Shown here: piece by piece, positions 1 to 7,907 of the stretch
Layout: each line of letters starts with the position of its first letter
Numbering within the stretch: the first letter of the stretch is position 1
DNA from: an uncultured bacterium
GTDB taxonomy: Bacteria > Verrucomicrobiota > Lentisphaeria > Victivallales > UBA1829
Reading direction: 5' to 3'
Assembly: GCA_902762495.1 (NCBI GenBank)
Contig: CACWOL010000013.1
Location: forward strand, 1 to 64,000
Length of the DNA stretch: 64,000 nt
Translations under genes and position numbers: made by a program
The notes under the pieces: generated by a model
Database searches by the model: none
Told to the model about the DNA's origin: nothing
What the model saw: the letters and a program-made list of their open reading frames with translations, nothing else

Positions 1-11
1 GTCACGCGATT

Positions 12-75
12 CTGCAACTTTTTCCTTTTCCTCCGACGAGCTGAGGGGCCCATTCTCGGAAAAGGAAAGTTGCAG
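12..75. repeat. Imperfect inverted repeat upstream of the DUF3791-like gene
   Basis: The arms at 12-31 and 58-75 are complementary over 18 bp (CTGCAACTTT..CCTTTTCC), with two extra T in the left arm and a 26-nt spacer. The right arm contains GGAAAG, the likely ribosome binding site of the ATG at 78. It may be an RNA hairpin that masks the ribosome binding site, or the end of a mobile or operator element. Only 11 bases lie upstream in the window, so its origin cannot be judged. Confidence 0.5.
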
Positions 76-77
76 TG

Positions 78-317
78 ATGACACAGGATATAACATACAA
101 GGATATAACATACAAGACATTATTGCAGATGAAATACGCTCGCGTCGTTGCGCTGTTTGCCGTGCAGCAGGGACTTTCCATGGAGGATGCTTTGGATTTC
201 TTCTACCATTCGGAGACCTATCAGGAACTCCGCGAAGGGATCGCCGATCTGCACTGCCGCAGCGACCAGTATGTCACCGACGAGCTGACATTGGAATACC
301 GGGACAGCCGCGGCTGA
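78..317 (+). CDS. DUF3791-like small protein
   Basis: A 79-residue protein of unknown biochemical role. The core (MKYARVVALFA, about residues 18-28, then DALDFFYHSETYQEL and DLHCRSDQYVTDELTLEY) matches from memory the small proteins annotated DUF3791, which commonly accompany DUF3990 genes. Start chosen at ATG 78 after GGAAAG; GTG 75 is possible, and homology begins near the ATG at 129. The N-terminus contains a perfect 15-bp tandem duplication (86-100 and 101-115) that repeats five codons (DITYK). No promoter of the local type precedes it, so it is probably the last gene of an operon beginning outside the window. Family call moderate; function unknown. Confidence 0.6.
   Translation: MTQDITYKDITYKTLLQMKYARVVALFAVQQGLSMEDALDFFYHSETYQELREGIADLHCRSDQYVTDELTLEYRDSRG
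86..115 (+). repeat. 15-bp perfect tandem duplication inside the DUF3791-like gene
   Basis: GGATATAACATACAA occurs twice head to tail (86-100, 101-115) and keeps the frame, duplicating five codons at the N-terminus. It looks like a recent slippage event. Confidence 0.85.
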
Positions 318-385
318 ACGTTCCGGTATTTCCGCGCGCCACCGCTCTTTTTTTTTCGCAATCCGCTGATTTTTTTTTATTTAGG

Positions 386-413
386 TTGTTTTTTCGTAAA
401 AGCATGATATAGT
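386..413 (+). promoter_or_regulatory. Promoter of first lipoprotein gene
   Basis: TTGTTT (386-391), 16-bp spacer, extended -10 TGaTATAGT (hexamer 408-413), 33 bp before the ATG at 447. Confidence 0.6.
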
Positions 414-446
414 ATGACAGCAATATACGCCATACGGAGCAATAAC

Positions 447-1646
447 ATGACCTCGATAAATACGCTCGTCCGACATCTTCTCTTCGCCGCGCTGTGCGCG
501 TCGCTTTGCGTCTGCGGCACGGGATGCCTCTCCGCGAGCGTCCTGAACAGCGAATTCGGCTCGAAACGCTCCACGTTCACCGATTACCGGTATGACATGT
601 CGCCCGACCACGACGAGATCATCCTCACGTGCAAACGGAACCGGGCATATAATTTCCTGCCGCTGTACGGGTCCAGGCACAGGAACGCCGCGTGGACCTG
701 GACTTCGACCTGGGAGAAGCGCATCCCGCTGGACCCCATGCCGGAGGGCCTGATACGGTGCAGCATGATCGTGGAGACCGATCCCGAAGCGGAGCGTCTC
801 CTGTGGGCGGACAATCACCCGACGGCCGTGATGGAGATCGAATCGCTCCCGCTCCGGGAGGGCGAAACGTTTTATCTGAAAATCCATCCCTACGACCGGG
901 AGAAACTGTCGAAACCGTTCCAGCTCCGCCTGGTCCCGAAGAAAGCCGATCCCGAAGAAGTCCCGACGGACGCTGACGAAACCGTTTCCGCGCCGGAAAA
1001 CGCTTCAGGGACCGCACCGGAAACCGCACCGGAAACGAAGACCGCCGCGCCTTCGCCGCCGGAATTCGAAAAGCGTCTCATGTTCCCGGTCTCCGTCTCG
1101 CTGGACGGCAGCCGCTATGAACTCCTGACCCTCGCACCGGAAAAGATGACGCCCGTCAATCCTTTCCGGACGATCCGGGAAGATCGGATCATGGCCATGG
1201 AGAAAAAACGGAAAGAAGCAGAACAGAAGAGAACGCAGGGGCAGAACGGAGAACGGGACGGAGCGCAGGAACAGAAGACCGGCTGGTCACCGCCTCTGGC
1301 TGTCGGGGTCGGAATTCTTACTGCAATGATAGTCAGTGATTCATGGAATTCCGAACGGGATCTTCTGGAAATCGAGGAGGAAAGCTGGGACTGTCAGGAG
1401 GCAAACCGGTTTCCCGGCCTTTATCCGTTCCGCGAAAACCAGGAAGAGGTCTGCATGATCGAGTACGAACGCGCGACAGGGGAACGTTTCCCCACCGTGG
1501 ACGCTGTTCTCTGGAAAACACTCTGTCTGCCATCCGCGATCGTCGGGGACGTAATCCTTTTGCCCGGCGGAATCGTCATTTACGGCAGCGCCGCCCTTTT
1601 CTTTACCCTGATGATCAAGGGGCTTTCCGAGGCGGGCGGACTCTGA
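447..1646 (+). CDS. Lipoprotein, YceK-like paralogue 1
   Basis: A 399-residue predicted lipoprotein. The N-terminal hydrophobic segment ends in GTGC, a lipobox (C at about residue 27), so it is probably anchored in an envelope membrane facing the periplasm. It shares with two neighbours a signature after the lipobox (Y.YDMSPD.DEIIL, then YNFLPLYG), the block MFPVSVSLDGSRYELLTL, and a C-terminal CLPSAIVGDVILLPGG. The last resembles the 'DLPFSLVADTLLLPY' end of the YceK/YidQ (DUF1375) lipoproteins. A Pro/Ala/Thr and then Lys/Glu-rich insertion (about residues 175-290) makes it the longest of the three. Start at ATG 447, after ACGGAG; 414 lacks a site. It is followed after 55 bp by paralogue 2, probably in one transcript. 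Function unknown. Confidence 0.6.
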   Translation: MTSINTLVRHLLFAALCASLCVCGTGCLSASVLNSEFGSKRSTFTDYRYDMSPDHDEIILTCKRNRAYNFLPLYGSRHRNAAWTWTSTWEKRIPLDPMPEGLIRCSMIVETDPEAERLLWADNHPTAVMEIESLPLREGETFYLKIHPYDREKLSKPFQLRLVPKKADPEEVPTDADETVSAPENASGTAPETAPETKTAAPSPPEFEKRLMFPVSVSLDGSRYELLTLAPEKMTPVNPFRTIREDRIMAMEKKRKEAEQKRTQGQNGERDGAQEQKTGWSPPLAVGVGILTAMIVSDSWNSERDLLEIEEESWDCQEANRFPGLYPFRENQEEVCMIEYERATGERFPTVDAVLWKTLCLPSAIVGDVILLPGGIVIYGSAALFFTLMIKGLSEAGGL

Positions 1647-1701
1647 CCCGGATTATCGTGGTGCGATGATGATAACGACCTGATCCTCGGAGCGAAACGA
1701 A

Positions 1702-2604
1702 ATGAACCGAAAAAAGACGCTGATTCGCAATCTCCTCCTCGCCGTGCTGTGCGCGGCGGCAGGGTTCCTCTGCACCGGGTGCTGCATGATGTCGGTCATT
1801 CAGAATCTCGGCACGACCCGAACGAATTTCAGCGAATACCGCTATGAGATGTCGCCCGGCCGCGACGAGATCATTCTCACGGGCAAGCGGACGAAGGAAT
1901 ACAACTATCTGCCGTTTTACGGGGCGCTTCACGAAGCGCCGGCATGGACTTCGGTCAAAAACTATGAGAAACGCATCCCGTTGAATCCCCTGCCGAAAGA
2001 CCTGGTCCGGTGCAATATGGTCGTGGAGACCGCCCCTGATGCGCCGCGCGCAAAGGTCATGCCGCTTTATCCTCTGCCGCCCGGCGTCTATGGGGATGAC
2101 AAGGAAAAACTGTCTCCTGATGAGGTAACGGATCCTTCCGTTGTTCAGTTCGAGTTCGAGGCGTTCATCGACGAATTTCCGGTCGGCGAGGACGAGACGA
2201 TTCATCTCCGCGTTCATCCCAATGACCTGCCGTACCTGTCCCGGCCCTTCCGGCTCATCGTATGGCATCGGGGCGAAGAGGAACTCCCGGAGGGAAAAAG
2301 AGGCGGTTGGGATCGGTACCGCATGTTCCCTTATGCCATGAACGGCAACCGTTATGAACTTCTGTGCAGTAATGAACTCATGCCGTTCGACGAGGAATGG
2401 CTTCGGGAAATGAAGCAGGATTACTGGCGTCCCCTGGCGATGAAGGAAATCGCGGGCTATGGAGGCGGCGAGTCCAGCGGGTCCCCGTCGTTCGGGGTGA
2501 TCTGCTGGAAGGTCCTGTGGTTCCCGTCGGCGGTCGTCGGGGATGTGATTTTGATCCCGGTTTCCATTCCAATCTTGCTCCTGGTGGTCGCGTTCGGCTC
2601 GTAA
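1702..2604 (+). CDS. Lipoprotein, YceK-like paralogue 2
   Basis: A 300-residue predicted lipoprotein and second member of the local family. The signal peptide ends in the cysteine pair of CTGCCMM. It has the shared blocks YRYEMSPGRDEIILTGKR, YNYLPFYG, RMFPYAMNGNRYELL, and the C-terminal CWKVLWFPSAVVGDVIL followed by a hydrophobic tail. It lacks the long charged insertion of paralogue 1. The start at 1702 follows CGGAG. It lies directly downstream of paralogue 1 and upstream of the RelB gene, which has its own promoter. Role unknown; the resemblance to YceK/YidQ is limited to the C-terminal motif and the lipoprotein context. Confidence 0.6.
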   Translation: MNRKKTLIRNLLLAVLCAAAGFLCTGCCMMSVIQNLGTTRTNFSEYRYEMSPGRDEIILTGKRTKEYNYLPFYGALHEAPAWTSVKNYEKRIPLNPLPKDLVRCNMVVETAPDAPRAKVMPLYPLPPGVYGDDKEKLSPDEVTDPSVVQFEFEAFIDEFPVGEDETIHLRVHPNDLPYLSRPFRLIVWHRGEEELPEGKRGGWDRYRMFPYAMNGNRYELLCSNELMPFDEEWLREMKQDYWRPLAMKEIAGYGGGESSGSPSFGVICWKVLWFPSAVVGDVILIPVSIPILLLVVAFGS

Positions 2605-2708
2605 ATAGCTGGCGTCATGAACGTCCCGATCACGACCGATGCCCTGCGCAAGATTCGCAAAACGAGGTTATTTGTTTGAGTTATTTCTTGCAACGCAAAG
2701 AATTCTAT

Positions 2709-2736
2709 TTGCATTTTCAGGAAGATATGCTATATT
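2709..2736 (+). promoter_or_regulatory. Promoter of relB-type toxin-antitoxin operon
   Basis: TTGCAT (2709-2714), 16-bp spacer, extended -10 TGcTATATT (hexamer 2731-2736), followed by GGAGGT at 2751 and ATG 2761. Confidence 0.7.
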
Positions 2737-2760
2737 GCAATAAGAACTCAGGAGGTTTTT

Positions 2761-3033
2761 ATGGCAACGACCAATTTGTGCATCAGGATCGACATCGAAA
2801 CGAAAAAACAGGCGGAGGAGCTGTTCGGCAACCTCGGTATGAGCGTGTCGACGGCGTTCAGCATTTTCGTGAAGCAGGCGCTCCGTGTACGAGGCATCCC
2901 CTTCGCCATTACGGAAGACGTTTCCGAGGCGGACGACTATTCCGCGCTTCAGGAGGCCCGGAAGATCGCGCGGAACCCGAAAATCAAAGGCTACACGGAC
3001 GTCGAAGAGGCGCTCCGGGCGCTCAAATCATGA
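2761..3033 (+). CDS. RelB/DinJ-family antitoxin
   Basis: A 90-residue antitoxin of a type II toxin-antitoxin pair. The N-terminal half has the ribbon-helix-helix pattern of DinJ/RelB (TNLCIRIDIETKKQAEELF, then LGMSVSTAFSIFVKQAL), which would bind operator DNA as a dimer. The C-terminal half (ALQEARKIARNPKIKGYTD) should wrap the toxin. An unusually strong ribosome binding site (GGAGGT, 4-5 nt before the ATG) suits an antitoxin that must be made in excess. Its stop codon overlaps the toxin start (ATGA at 3030). Such pairs normally repress their own promoter. It sits between two copies of the YceK-like lipoprotein family. Confidence 0.88.
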   Translation: MATTNLCIRIDIETKKQAEELFGNLGMSVSTAFSIFVKQALRVRGIPFAITEDVSEADDYSALQEARKIARNPKIKGYTDVEEALRALKS

Positions 3034-3305
3034 AATACACGATCAAATGGACCTCGCGTTTCAAAAAGGAGTACAAGCTCCTGATGAAACGAGGAGAAGA
3101 CATTCAGGCGCTCGACAATGTCATCCGGCTCTTGGCCGACGGCGTCAAACTGCCGCCGGAATGTCGTGACCATGTGCTGTCAGGTCGGTATGCCGGCCTT
3201 CATGAGTGTCATGTCCGCCCCGACCTGCTTCTCGTGTACGATATTGACGAAGGTGTTCTTGTGCTGACACTGTTCCGCACCGGTTCCCACAGCGATTTGT
3301 TCTGA
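3030..3305 (+). CDS. YafQ/RelE-family mRNA interferase toxin
   Basis: A 91-residue toxin of the RelE superfamily, YafQ branch. In this family it cleaves mRNA in the ribosomal A site. The catalytic set known from E. coli YafQ is conserved: H48 (RDHVL), H61 and D65 (ECHVRPD) and H87 (GSHSDLF). It therefore looks intact and active. It is translationally coupled to the antitoxin by an ATGA overlap. The next gene starts 23 bp downstream, so a small membrane protein and the third lipoprotein may be read from the same promoter. Confidence 0.88.
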   Translation: MKYTIKWTSRFKKEYKLLMKRGEDIQALDNVIRLLADGVKLPPECRDHVLSGRYAGLHECHVRPDLLLVYDIDEGVLVLTLFRTGSHSDLF

Positions 3306-3328
3306 CCATTACAGCGAGGGTTTCGTTT

Positions 3329-3700
3329 ATGAACATTCTGAACCGAATTAAGAACTTTCATCCCGGTCCCGTCTGCAAATCGGTGGTTCTCTTCGTCGTC
3401 CTGTTAAGTCTTGCGCTCATTTTCTGGTTCCTTTTGCTCGAACACAACACAAGCAACACCTCCTTTTTCTGGGTAAACGTCATTGACATCTCCTGGTCTT
3501 TGCTTTTTCTTGCCTCCTGGATCCAACTGATACGTGTTGACAAGATATTCAAACGAAACTACCCGAACAAACCGGGCTCGGGCTTCTTCGTGAAACCGAC
3601 GCATCCGGTCAAAAGAGCCATGATGGTGTTTTTTACGACACTGGCGGTGATCCTTCTGCTCTCGTCTTGTGCCATCTGGTGCGCCGCTGCTGTCCAATGA
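3329..3700 (+). CDS. Small membrane protein of unknown function
   Basis: A 123-residue protein with about three predicted membrane segments (residues about 17-36, 48-66 and 95-118), separated by a basic loop containing a Pro/Gly-rich stretch (NYPNKPGSGFF). The start at 3329 follows AGCGAGGG. The stop overlaps the start of the next lipoprotein (ATGA at 3697), so the two are probably co-translated and may act together in the envelope. No family recognised. It could be immunity-like or a lipoprotein partner; the sequence does not decide this. Confidence 0.55.
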   Translation: MNILNRIKNFHPGPVCKSVVLFVVLLSLALIFWFLLLEHNTSNTSFFWVNVIDISWSLLFLASWIQLIRVDKIFKRNYPNKPGSGFFVKPTHPVKRAMMVFFTTLAVILLLSSCAIWCAAAVQ

Positions 3701-4650
3701 GAACGAAAATGAAGGAATCCCTTTTCCCAAACCGTTTGCGGCGGTTCCTCCTGCCGCTCGTGGCTGTCTGCGTCCTGATGCTGTTTTGCACCGGGTGCGT
3801 GACCCGTTCGGTCATTTACGAACTCGGCACGACCAATACGGAGTTCACCGATCACATCTACATGATCTCCCCCGACCGCGACGGGATCATCGTCCGGAGC
3901 AAGAGGACGATCAAGTACAACTGGCTGCCGTTCTACGGATCGTTTCATCACACCCCTGCCCGGACTTCGGTTTCGGATTGGGAAGCGTACATCCCGCTTT
4001 CCCCTCCGCCGGAAAACCTCTCGCGATGCAGTCTGATCGTGGAAACTGCGCCGGACGCGCCGGAGCCCGACTATCTGGCGCCTGTCTCCCGGTCGGAATT
4101 CGCTTACGCGATCCGGGAAAATTGCGAGTCCCTCTGCGCCGGCGGACAGCTCGAATTCGAGATTCCCGTCAATGAACTCCCGCTTCGCGAAGGCGACACG
4201 CTCCGGCTTCGGGTACAGCCACGACATTTGCCGTACCTGTCCCAGCCGTTCCGCATCCGGCTGGTCCGCCCCTACACAAAAGAGGACTGGTACCTGAACA
4301 ACAGCGAACAGTATTTCATGTTTCCGGTCGCCTTGGACGGCAGCCGTTACGAGCTCCTGACCGTACTCCGGCCGTGGGACGAATACCACAACAGCGCCGG
4401 GACACGGGAATGGATCGACAGTATTTACCCGTTCCGGGAGAGCCAGCGGGAGGAGATCATGCGGGAATACAGCTACAACGACCCCTACGACGATTACCAA
4501 CTGAGTACGGACGGAGAACCGTCTTTCGGCGTCATCTGCTGGAAAGCCCTGTGGTTTCCCTCGGCGCTCGTCGTGGATACGGTTCTTCTTCCTTATTACG
4601 CAGTCATATGGGGCGTGGCGGAATTAATCCGCTTCCAACGCGGGTATTAG
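3697..4650 (+). CDS. Lipoprotein, YceK-like paralogue 3
   Basis: A 317-residue predicted lipoprotein and third member of the family. A hydrophobic signal ends in CTGC (lipobox). It carries YMISPDRDGIIVRSKR, YNWLPFYG, FMFPVALDGSRYELLTV and the C-terminal CWKALWFPSALVVDTVLLPYY, the closest of the three to the YceK/YidQ ending (VADTLLLPY). Start taken at 3697, overlapping the previous stop; the ATG at 3709 is an alternative, and 3667 would overlap the previous gene by 33 bp. The three copies diverge markedly and differ mainly in central insertions, pointing to old duplication and separate specialisation. Confidence 0.6.
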   Translation: MRTKMKESLFPNRLRRFLLPLVAVCVLMLFCTGCVTRSVIYELGTTNTEFTDHIYMISPDRDGIIVRSKRTIKYNWLPFYGSFHHTPARTSVSDWEAYIPLSPPPENLSRCSLIVETAPDAPEPDYLAPVSRSEFAYAIRENCESLCAGGQLEFEIPVNELPLREGDTLRLRVQPRHLPYLSQPFRIRLVRPYTKEDWYLNNSEQYFMFPVALDGSRYELLTVLRPWDEYHNSAGTREWIDSIYPFRESQREEIMREYSYNDPYDDYQLSTDGEPSFGVICWKALWFPSALVVDTVLLPYYAVIWGVAELIRFQRGY

Positions 4651-4673
4651 AGTGTTTTTTCTTTTTTTCCGGC

Positions 4674-4701
4674 TTGACTTTTGAAAAACAGCACGTATAT
4701 T
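4674..4701 (+). promoter_or_regulatory. Promoter of the PIN toxin-antitoxin operon
   Basis: TTGACT (4674-4679), 16-bp spacer, TATATT (4696-4701). The GAGAGGG ribosome binding site and ATG 4741 follow. Confidence 0.7.
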
Positions 4702-4740
4702 AAGTTTTGCAGAATACGTGCAACAACATGGAGAGGGATT

Positions 4741-5013
4741 ATGCCCAGGACAAGAAAACTCACTTTGACGGCTACGCCGGAGATCATCGCGCTGGCGGAG
4801 GAACAGGCCAGAAACGAGGGCACAAGCATTTCTTCGATGTTCTCCAATTTCATCATGGCGAAATCCAGGATGAGCGGAAAACACGAAAGCCCGCGCGACC
4901 GGAAGATCGGTCCGGTCACGAAATCCCTGACGGGGATCGTCAAGCTTCCGGACGACTTTGATGAAAAAGATTTCATGGGGCAGGTCTTTGCTGAAAAATA
5001 CGGACTGAAATGA
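4741..5013 (+). CDS. Antitoxin, DUF6364-like
   Basis: A 90-residue protein. The N-terminal RKLTLTATPEIIALAEEQA followed by EGTSISSMFSNF is the pattern of the DUF6364/ribbon-helix-helix antitoxins that pair with PIN toxins. The C-terminal part (TKSLTGIVKLPDDFDEKDF) has the form of the toxin-binding tail. The start at 4741 follows GAGAGGG; an in-frame ATG at 4681 lies inside the promoter and is rejected. The stop overlaps the toxin start (ATGA at 5010). It probably autoregulates the promoter at 4674. Confidence 0.75.
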   Translation: MPRTRKLTLTATPEIIALAEEQARNEGTSISSMFSNFIMAKSRMSGKHESPRDRKIGPVTKSLTGIVKLPDDFDEKDFMGQVFAEKYGLK

Positions 5014-5417
5014 AACTTTTTCTGGACACCAACGTCATCATTGACGTGATCGCGTCGCGCGAACCTTTCGTTGAAGATTCCCGCAAAGTCCTTTCTCTCT
5101 GCGAACGGGGAAAAGCGGAGGGCGTCATGTCCGCCCTTACCCTCTGCACGATCTCGTATGTGCTGCGCAAATGCGCCGCGCCCGGAACGCTTCGTCGCCA
5201 GATCCGGGATTTGCGGAATCTGCTTCCTCCGGTCGACCTCACGACACAGCTTCTGGACAGGGCCATTTCATCGACGATCACCGACTTCGAAGATGCCGTG
5301 CAGTTCTACTCGGCGGTTTACTGCGACGCGGACTGCATTATCACGAGAAACGCTAAGGATTTCCCGCAGGACGGCATCCCAGTCCTGTCTCCAACCGCCT
5401 TTTTGAATCTGAAATAA
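5010..5417 (+). CDS. PIN-domain ribonuclease toxin (VapC-like)
   Basis: A 135-residue PIN-domain protein, the probable RNase toxin of the upstream antitoxin. The pattern fits the PIN_3 branch: LFLDTNVIIDVIASREPF at the N-terminus with D6 as first metal ligand, SALTLCTISYVLRK, then TDFEDAVQF and CDADCIITRNAKDF. It lacks the glutamate usual in classical VapC at the second position, which is normal for this branch. It is the last gene before the ribosomal operon, whose own promoter starts about 100 bp downstream. Confidence 0.82.
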   Translation: MKLFLDTNVIIDVIASREPFVEDSRKVLSLCERGKAEGVMSALTLCTISYVLRKCAAPGTLRRQIRDLRNLLPPVDLTTQLLDRAISSTITDFEDAVQFYSAVYCDADCIITRNAKDFPQDGIPVLSPTAFLNLK

Positions 5418-5514
5418 TCCGGTCCGCGACGTAGCAAAACAAGACAACATTTCCGAATTATTTCGATTTTAACAAAGATTTTCAGAAAAAAAAGCGAAAA
5501 AAAGGTGAGAGGGT

Positions 5515-5543
5515 TTGAAAAAGACGGAGGCGGGGTGTATAGT
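5515..5543 (+). promoter_or_regulatory. Promoter of the rpmJ-rplQ operon
   Basis: TTGAAA (5515-5520), 17-bp spacer, TG-preceded TATAGT (5538-5543). Transcription would start near 5550, leaving a leader of about 140 nt. Confidence 0.7.
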
Positions 5544-5561
5544 ATTAGCTCATTTGTGTAT

Positions 5562-5587
5562 CGCGGCAAATTGTGGTGATTGCCGCG
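5562..5587 (+). promoter_or_regulatory. Leader hairpin of the ribosomal operon
   Basis: A perfect 8-bp stem CGCGGCAA/TTGCCGCG (5562-5569 and 5580-5587) with a 10-nt loop, lying just after the predicted transcription start. Ribosomal protein operons are often controlled by binding of one of their own products to such leaders. That role is an inference here. Confidence 0.55.
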
Positions 5588-5691
5588 CATTCCATAGCAC
5601 AAACCGCACGTATGACAGTACAGACCGGAGCATGATCCCCGGGCCGCATTGTCATGGACTCGAACAATACAAGATAAATCGGAGTACGAAA

Positions 5692-5808
5692 ATGAAAGTC
5701 ACTTCGTCCATCAAGCGCAGATGTGAAAACTGCCAGATCATCAAGCGCAAAGGCGTGGTCCGCGTGGTCTGCTCCCGCAACCCCCGCCACAAACAGAAAC
5801 AAGGCTAA
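5692..5808 (+). CDS. rpmJ: Ribosomal protein L36
   Basis: A 38-residue large-subunit protein bL36. It carries the zinc ribbon C11-x2-C14 ... C27-x4-H32 of the zinc-binding form, and a basic C-terminus ([10 protein letters not shown]). The start at 5692 follows CGGAG; an upstream in-frame ATG is not needed. It opens the cluster; infA, map and secY, which often precede it in other bacteria, are absent. Confidence 0.95.
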   Translation: MKVTSSIKRRCENCQIIKRKGVVRVVCSRNPRHKQKQG

Positions 5809-5826
5809 GCCCGGAGACAACGAACC

Positions 5827-6270
5827 ATGCCCAGAATTTTAGGTGTAGACATCCCGATGAACAAGCGCGTGAAATATGCGCTTCAGGCCATTTACGGTAT
5901 CGGTCCCGCGATCGCGGAAGAGATCATCGTCAAGGCGAACATCGACCCCAACCTGAAAGCCAGCCAGCTTTCCGACGAAAACATTTCGGCGATCACCACT
6001 CTGCTTCAGAACGACTACACGGTGGAAGGCGACCTCCGCCGTGAGATCATGATCAACGTCCGCCGCCTCCAGGCGATCGGATGCTATCGCGGCCTCCGCC
6101 ACAAGAAAGGCCTGCCGACCCGCGGCCAGCGTACGCGCACCAACGCCCGTACCCGCAAAGGCAAACGCGTTACCGTCGGCGCCATCCGCGACAAAACGCA
6201 GCGCCGCACCGCCGCCTCCGACAAGGCCGCGGCCGCCGAAGCCGCTGCGGGCAAAGCCGCCAAGAAGTGA
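5827..6270 (+). CDS. rpsM: Ribosomal protein S13
   Basis: A 147-residue small-subunit head protein uS13. The family opening MPRILGVDIPMNKRV, the helix-hairpin-helix YGIGPAIAEEI and the basic GLPTRGQRTRTNARTRKG are all present. It is longer than the usual 120-125 residues because of an Ala/Lys-rich tail (after RDKTQRR). Ribosome binding site CGGAG; 18 bp after rpmJ. Confidence 0.96.
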   Translation: MPRILGVDIPMNKRVKYALQAIYGIGPAIAEEIIVKANIDPNLKASQLSDENISAITTLLQNDYTVEGDLRREIMINVRRLQAIGCYRGLRHKKGLPTRGQRTRTNARTRKGKRVTVGAIRDKTQRRTAASDKAAAAEAAAGKAAKK

Positions 6271-6318
6271 TCCGCGTGAGATCAGCAAACGAATCAACGA
6301 AAAGGTCATCGATCTACT

Positions 6319-6777
6319 ATGTCTGACGAAATCAAAGAAACCGCAGCTGCGACTCAGGCTGCTGCCGAAGCCGAAGCTCCGGCCGCCGAGGCCGCCGCGG
6401 CCGACAACAAGCGCAAGAAAACCGGCCGTTACATTCCCAACGGCATCGCTTTCATCCATGCCACGTTCAACAACACGAAAGTGGCGTTCACGGACCTTCA
6501 CGGCAACGTGATCGCGTGGTCCTCCTCCGGCAAGAACGGCTTCAAGGGCTCCCGCAAGAGCACCGCGTACGCCGCCCAGGTCGTCGCCGCCGACGCCGCC
6601 AAGAAGGCGCAGGCCTTCGGCATGAAGGACGTCGAAGTCCGCATCAAAGGACCGGGCGCCGGCCGTGAATCCGCCGTCCGAGGCATCGCCTCCACCGGCA
6701 TGGAAGTCAGCTGCATCAAGGACATCACCCCGGTCCCGCACAACGGCTGCCGTCCCCCGAAGCGCCGCCGCAACTGA
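6319..6777 (+). CDS. rpsK: Ribosomal protein S11
   Basis: A 152-residue uS11. The core starts at about residue 38 ([19 protein letters not shown]) and ends with the conserved [17 protein letters not shown]. In front of it is an extra 35-residue Ala/Glu-rich leader ([20 protein letters not shown]), not part of the usual 128-residue protein. rpsD, which normally follows rpsK in the alpha operon, is missing; rpoA comes next. Confidence 0.96.
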   Translation: MSDEIKETAAATQAAAEAEAPAAEAAAADNKRKKTGRYIPNGIAFIHATFNNTKVAFTDLHGNVIAWSSSGKNGFKGSRKSTAYAAQVVAADAAKKAQAFGMKDVEVRIKGPGAGRESAVRGIASTGMEVSCIKDITPVPHNGCRPPKRRRN

Positions 6778-6874
6778 CGGTTCTTCCGTTATTCTGTCCG
6801 GGCCGGACTTCCGGCCGCCCAGTTTAACCCCGAACCGATAACCCAGTCAACTCAATTACCGGAGGTACTTCAAT

Positions 6875-7903
6875 ATGGCTTCTGTACTCACATTCCCGAT
6901 GCCGCATGGAATCGTCGTGGACGAAGAGACCGCTTCGAACACCTACGCCAAGTTCACCGCCGCTCCCTTCCAGAGCGGATTCGGTCACACCATCGGCAAC
7001 GCCCTCCGCCGGGTGCTTCTCTCCTCCCTCGAGGGTGCGGCGATCTCCGCGGTCCGTTTCGACGGCACCACGCACGAGTTCTCCACGCTTCCGCACGTGA
7101 TCGAGGACGTCACCGAGATCATCCTCAACCTGAAGAAGGTCAAACTCAATCTGAACTCCGATCAGGTCAAGGTCCTCGAGATCCGCAAGAAGAAAGCCGG
7201 CCCGGTCACCGCCGCCGACATCATCACGGAAGGCACCGTCGAGGTCCTCAACCCCGACCAGCTCATCTGCACGCTTGACAAGGATTTCCCGTTCCACTGC
7301 GAACTCGAGGTCTCCAAAGGCCGCGGTTGGCAGCCCGCCGAACGCAACAAGCGCCCCGATCATCCGCTCGGGACCATCGCGATCGACTGCCTCTTCAGCC
7401 CGATCACCTACGTCCGTTACCAGGTCAGCGCCACCCGCGTCGGCGAAGAGACCGAAATGGACAGCCTCACGATCGAGATCCACACGGACGGCCGCGTGAC
7501 CCCGAACGACGCCTTGGAAAAGGCCGCGAGAATCCTCAAGGACCATCTCCGCCCGTTCCTCGGCAGCCACGCCGCCGATTCCGACATCTACAATCCGATC
7601 TCCGAAGAGGATATGAAGCGCTTCAAGCTGCTCACCCAGGACGTCGACGTCCTCGAGCTCAGCGTCCGCGCCCAGAACTGCCTCAACAACGCGGACATCA
7701 AGCTTCTCGGCGAACTCTGCCTCAAGACGGAATCCAAGATGCTCAAGTACCGCAACTTCGGCAAGAAATCCCTCGACGAGATCAAGGAAAAGCTTGCCAC
7801 GTTGAACCTCTCCCTCGGAATGACTCTCTCCGAAGAACTCGAAACCGCCATTCTCGCCGAGGCCGAACGCGCCAAGGCCGTGAAGAACAAAGCGGGAGAC
7901 TAA
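6875..7903 (+). CDS. rpoA: RNA polymerase alpha subunit
   Basis: A 342-residue RNA polymerase subunit that nucleates core assembly. The N-terminal dimerisation domain is marked by FTAAPFQSGFGHTIGNALRR (about residues 27-46). The C-terminal domain has VLELSVRAQNCLNNADI and YRNFGKKSLDEIKEKL, used for UP-element and activator contacts. A strong GGAGGT precedes the ATG at 6875. The 97-bp gap after rpsK holds a small GC-rich hairpin (GGCCGG/CCGGCC) that could pause or attenuate transcription. Confidence 0.97.
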   Translation: MASVLTFPMPHGIVVDEETASNTYAKFTAAPFQSGFGHTIGNALRRVLLSSLEGAAISAVRFDGTTHEFSTLPHVIEDVTEIILNLKKVKLNLNSDQVKVLEIRKKKAGPVTAADIITEGTVEVLNPDQLICTLDKDFPFHCELEVSKGRGWQPAERNKRPDHPLGTIAIDCLFSPITYVRYQVSATRVGEETEMDSLTIEIHTDGRVTPNDALEKAARILKDHLRPFLGSHAADSDIYNPISEEDMKRFKLLTQDVDVLELSVRAQNCLNNADIKLLGELCLKTESKMLKYRNFGKKSLDEIKEKLATLNLSLGMTLSEELETAILAEAERAKAVKNKAGD

Positions 7904-7907
7904 TATC

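Noticed and set aside
6800-6825. GGCCGG/CCGGCC hairpin between rpsK and rpoA
   Set aside because: No T run and too small to call a terminator or attenuator; mentioned under rpoA only.
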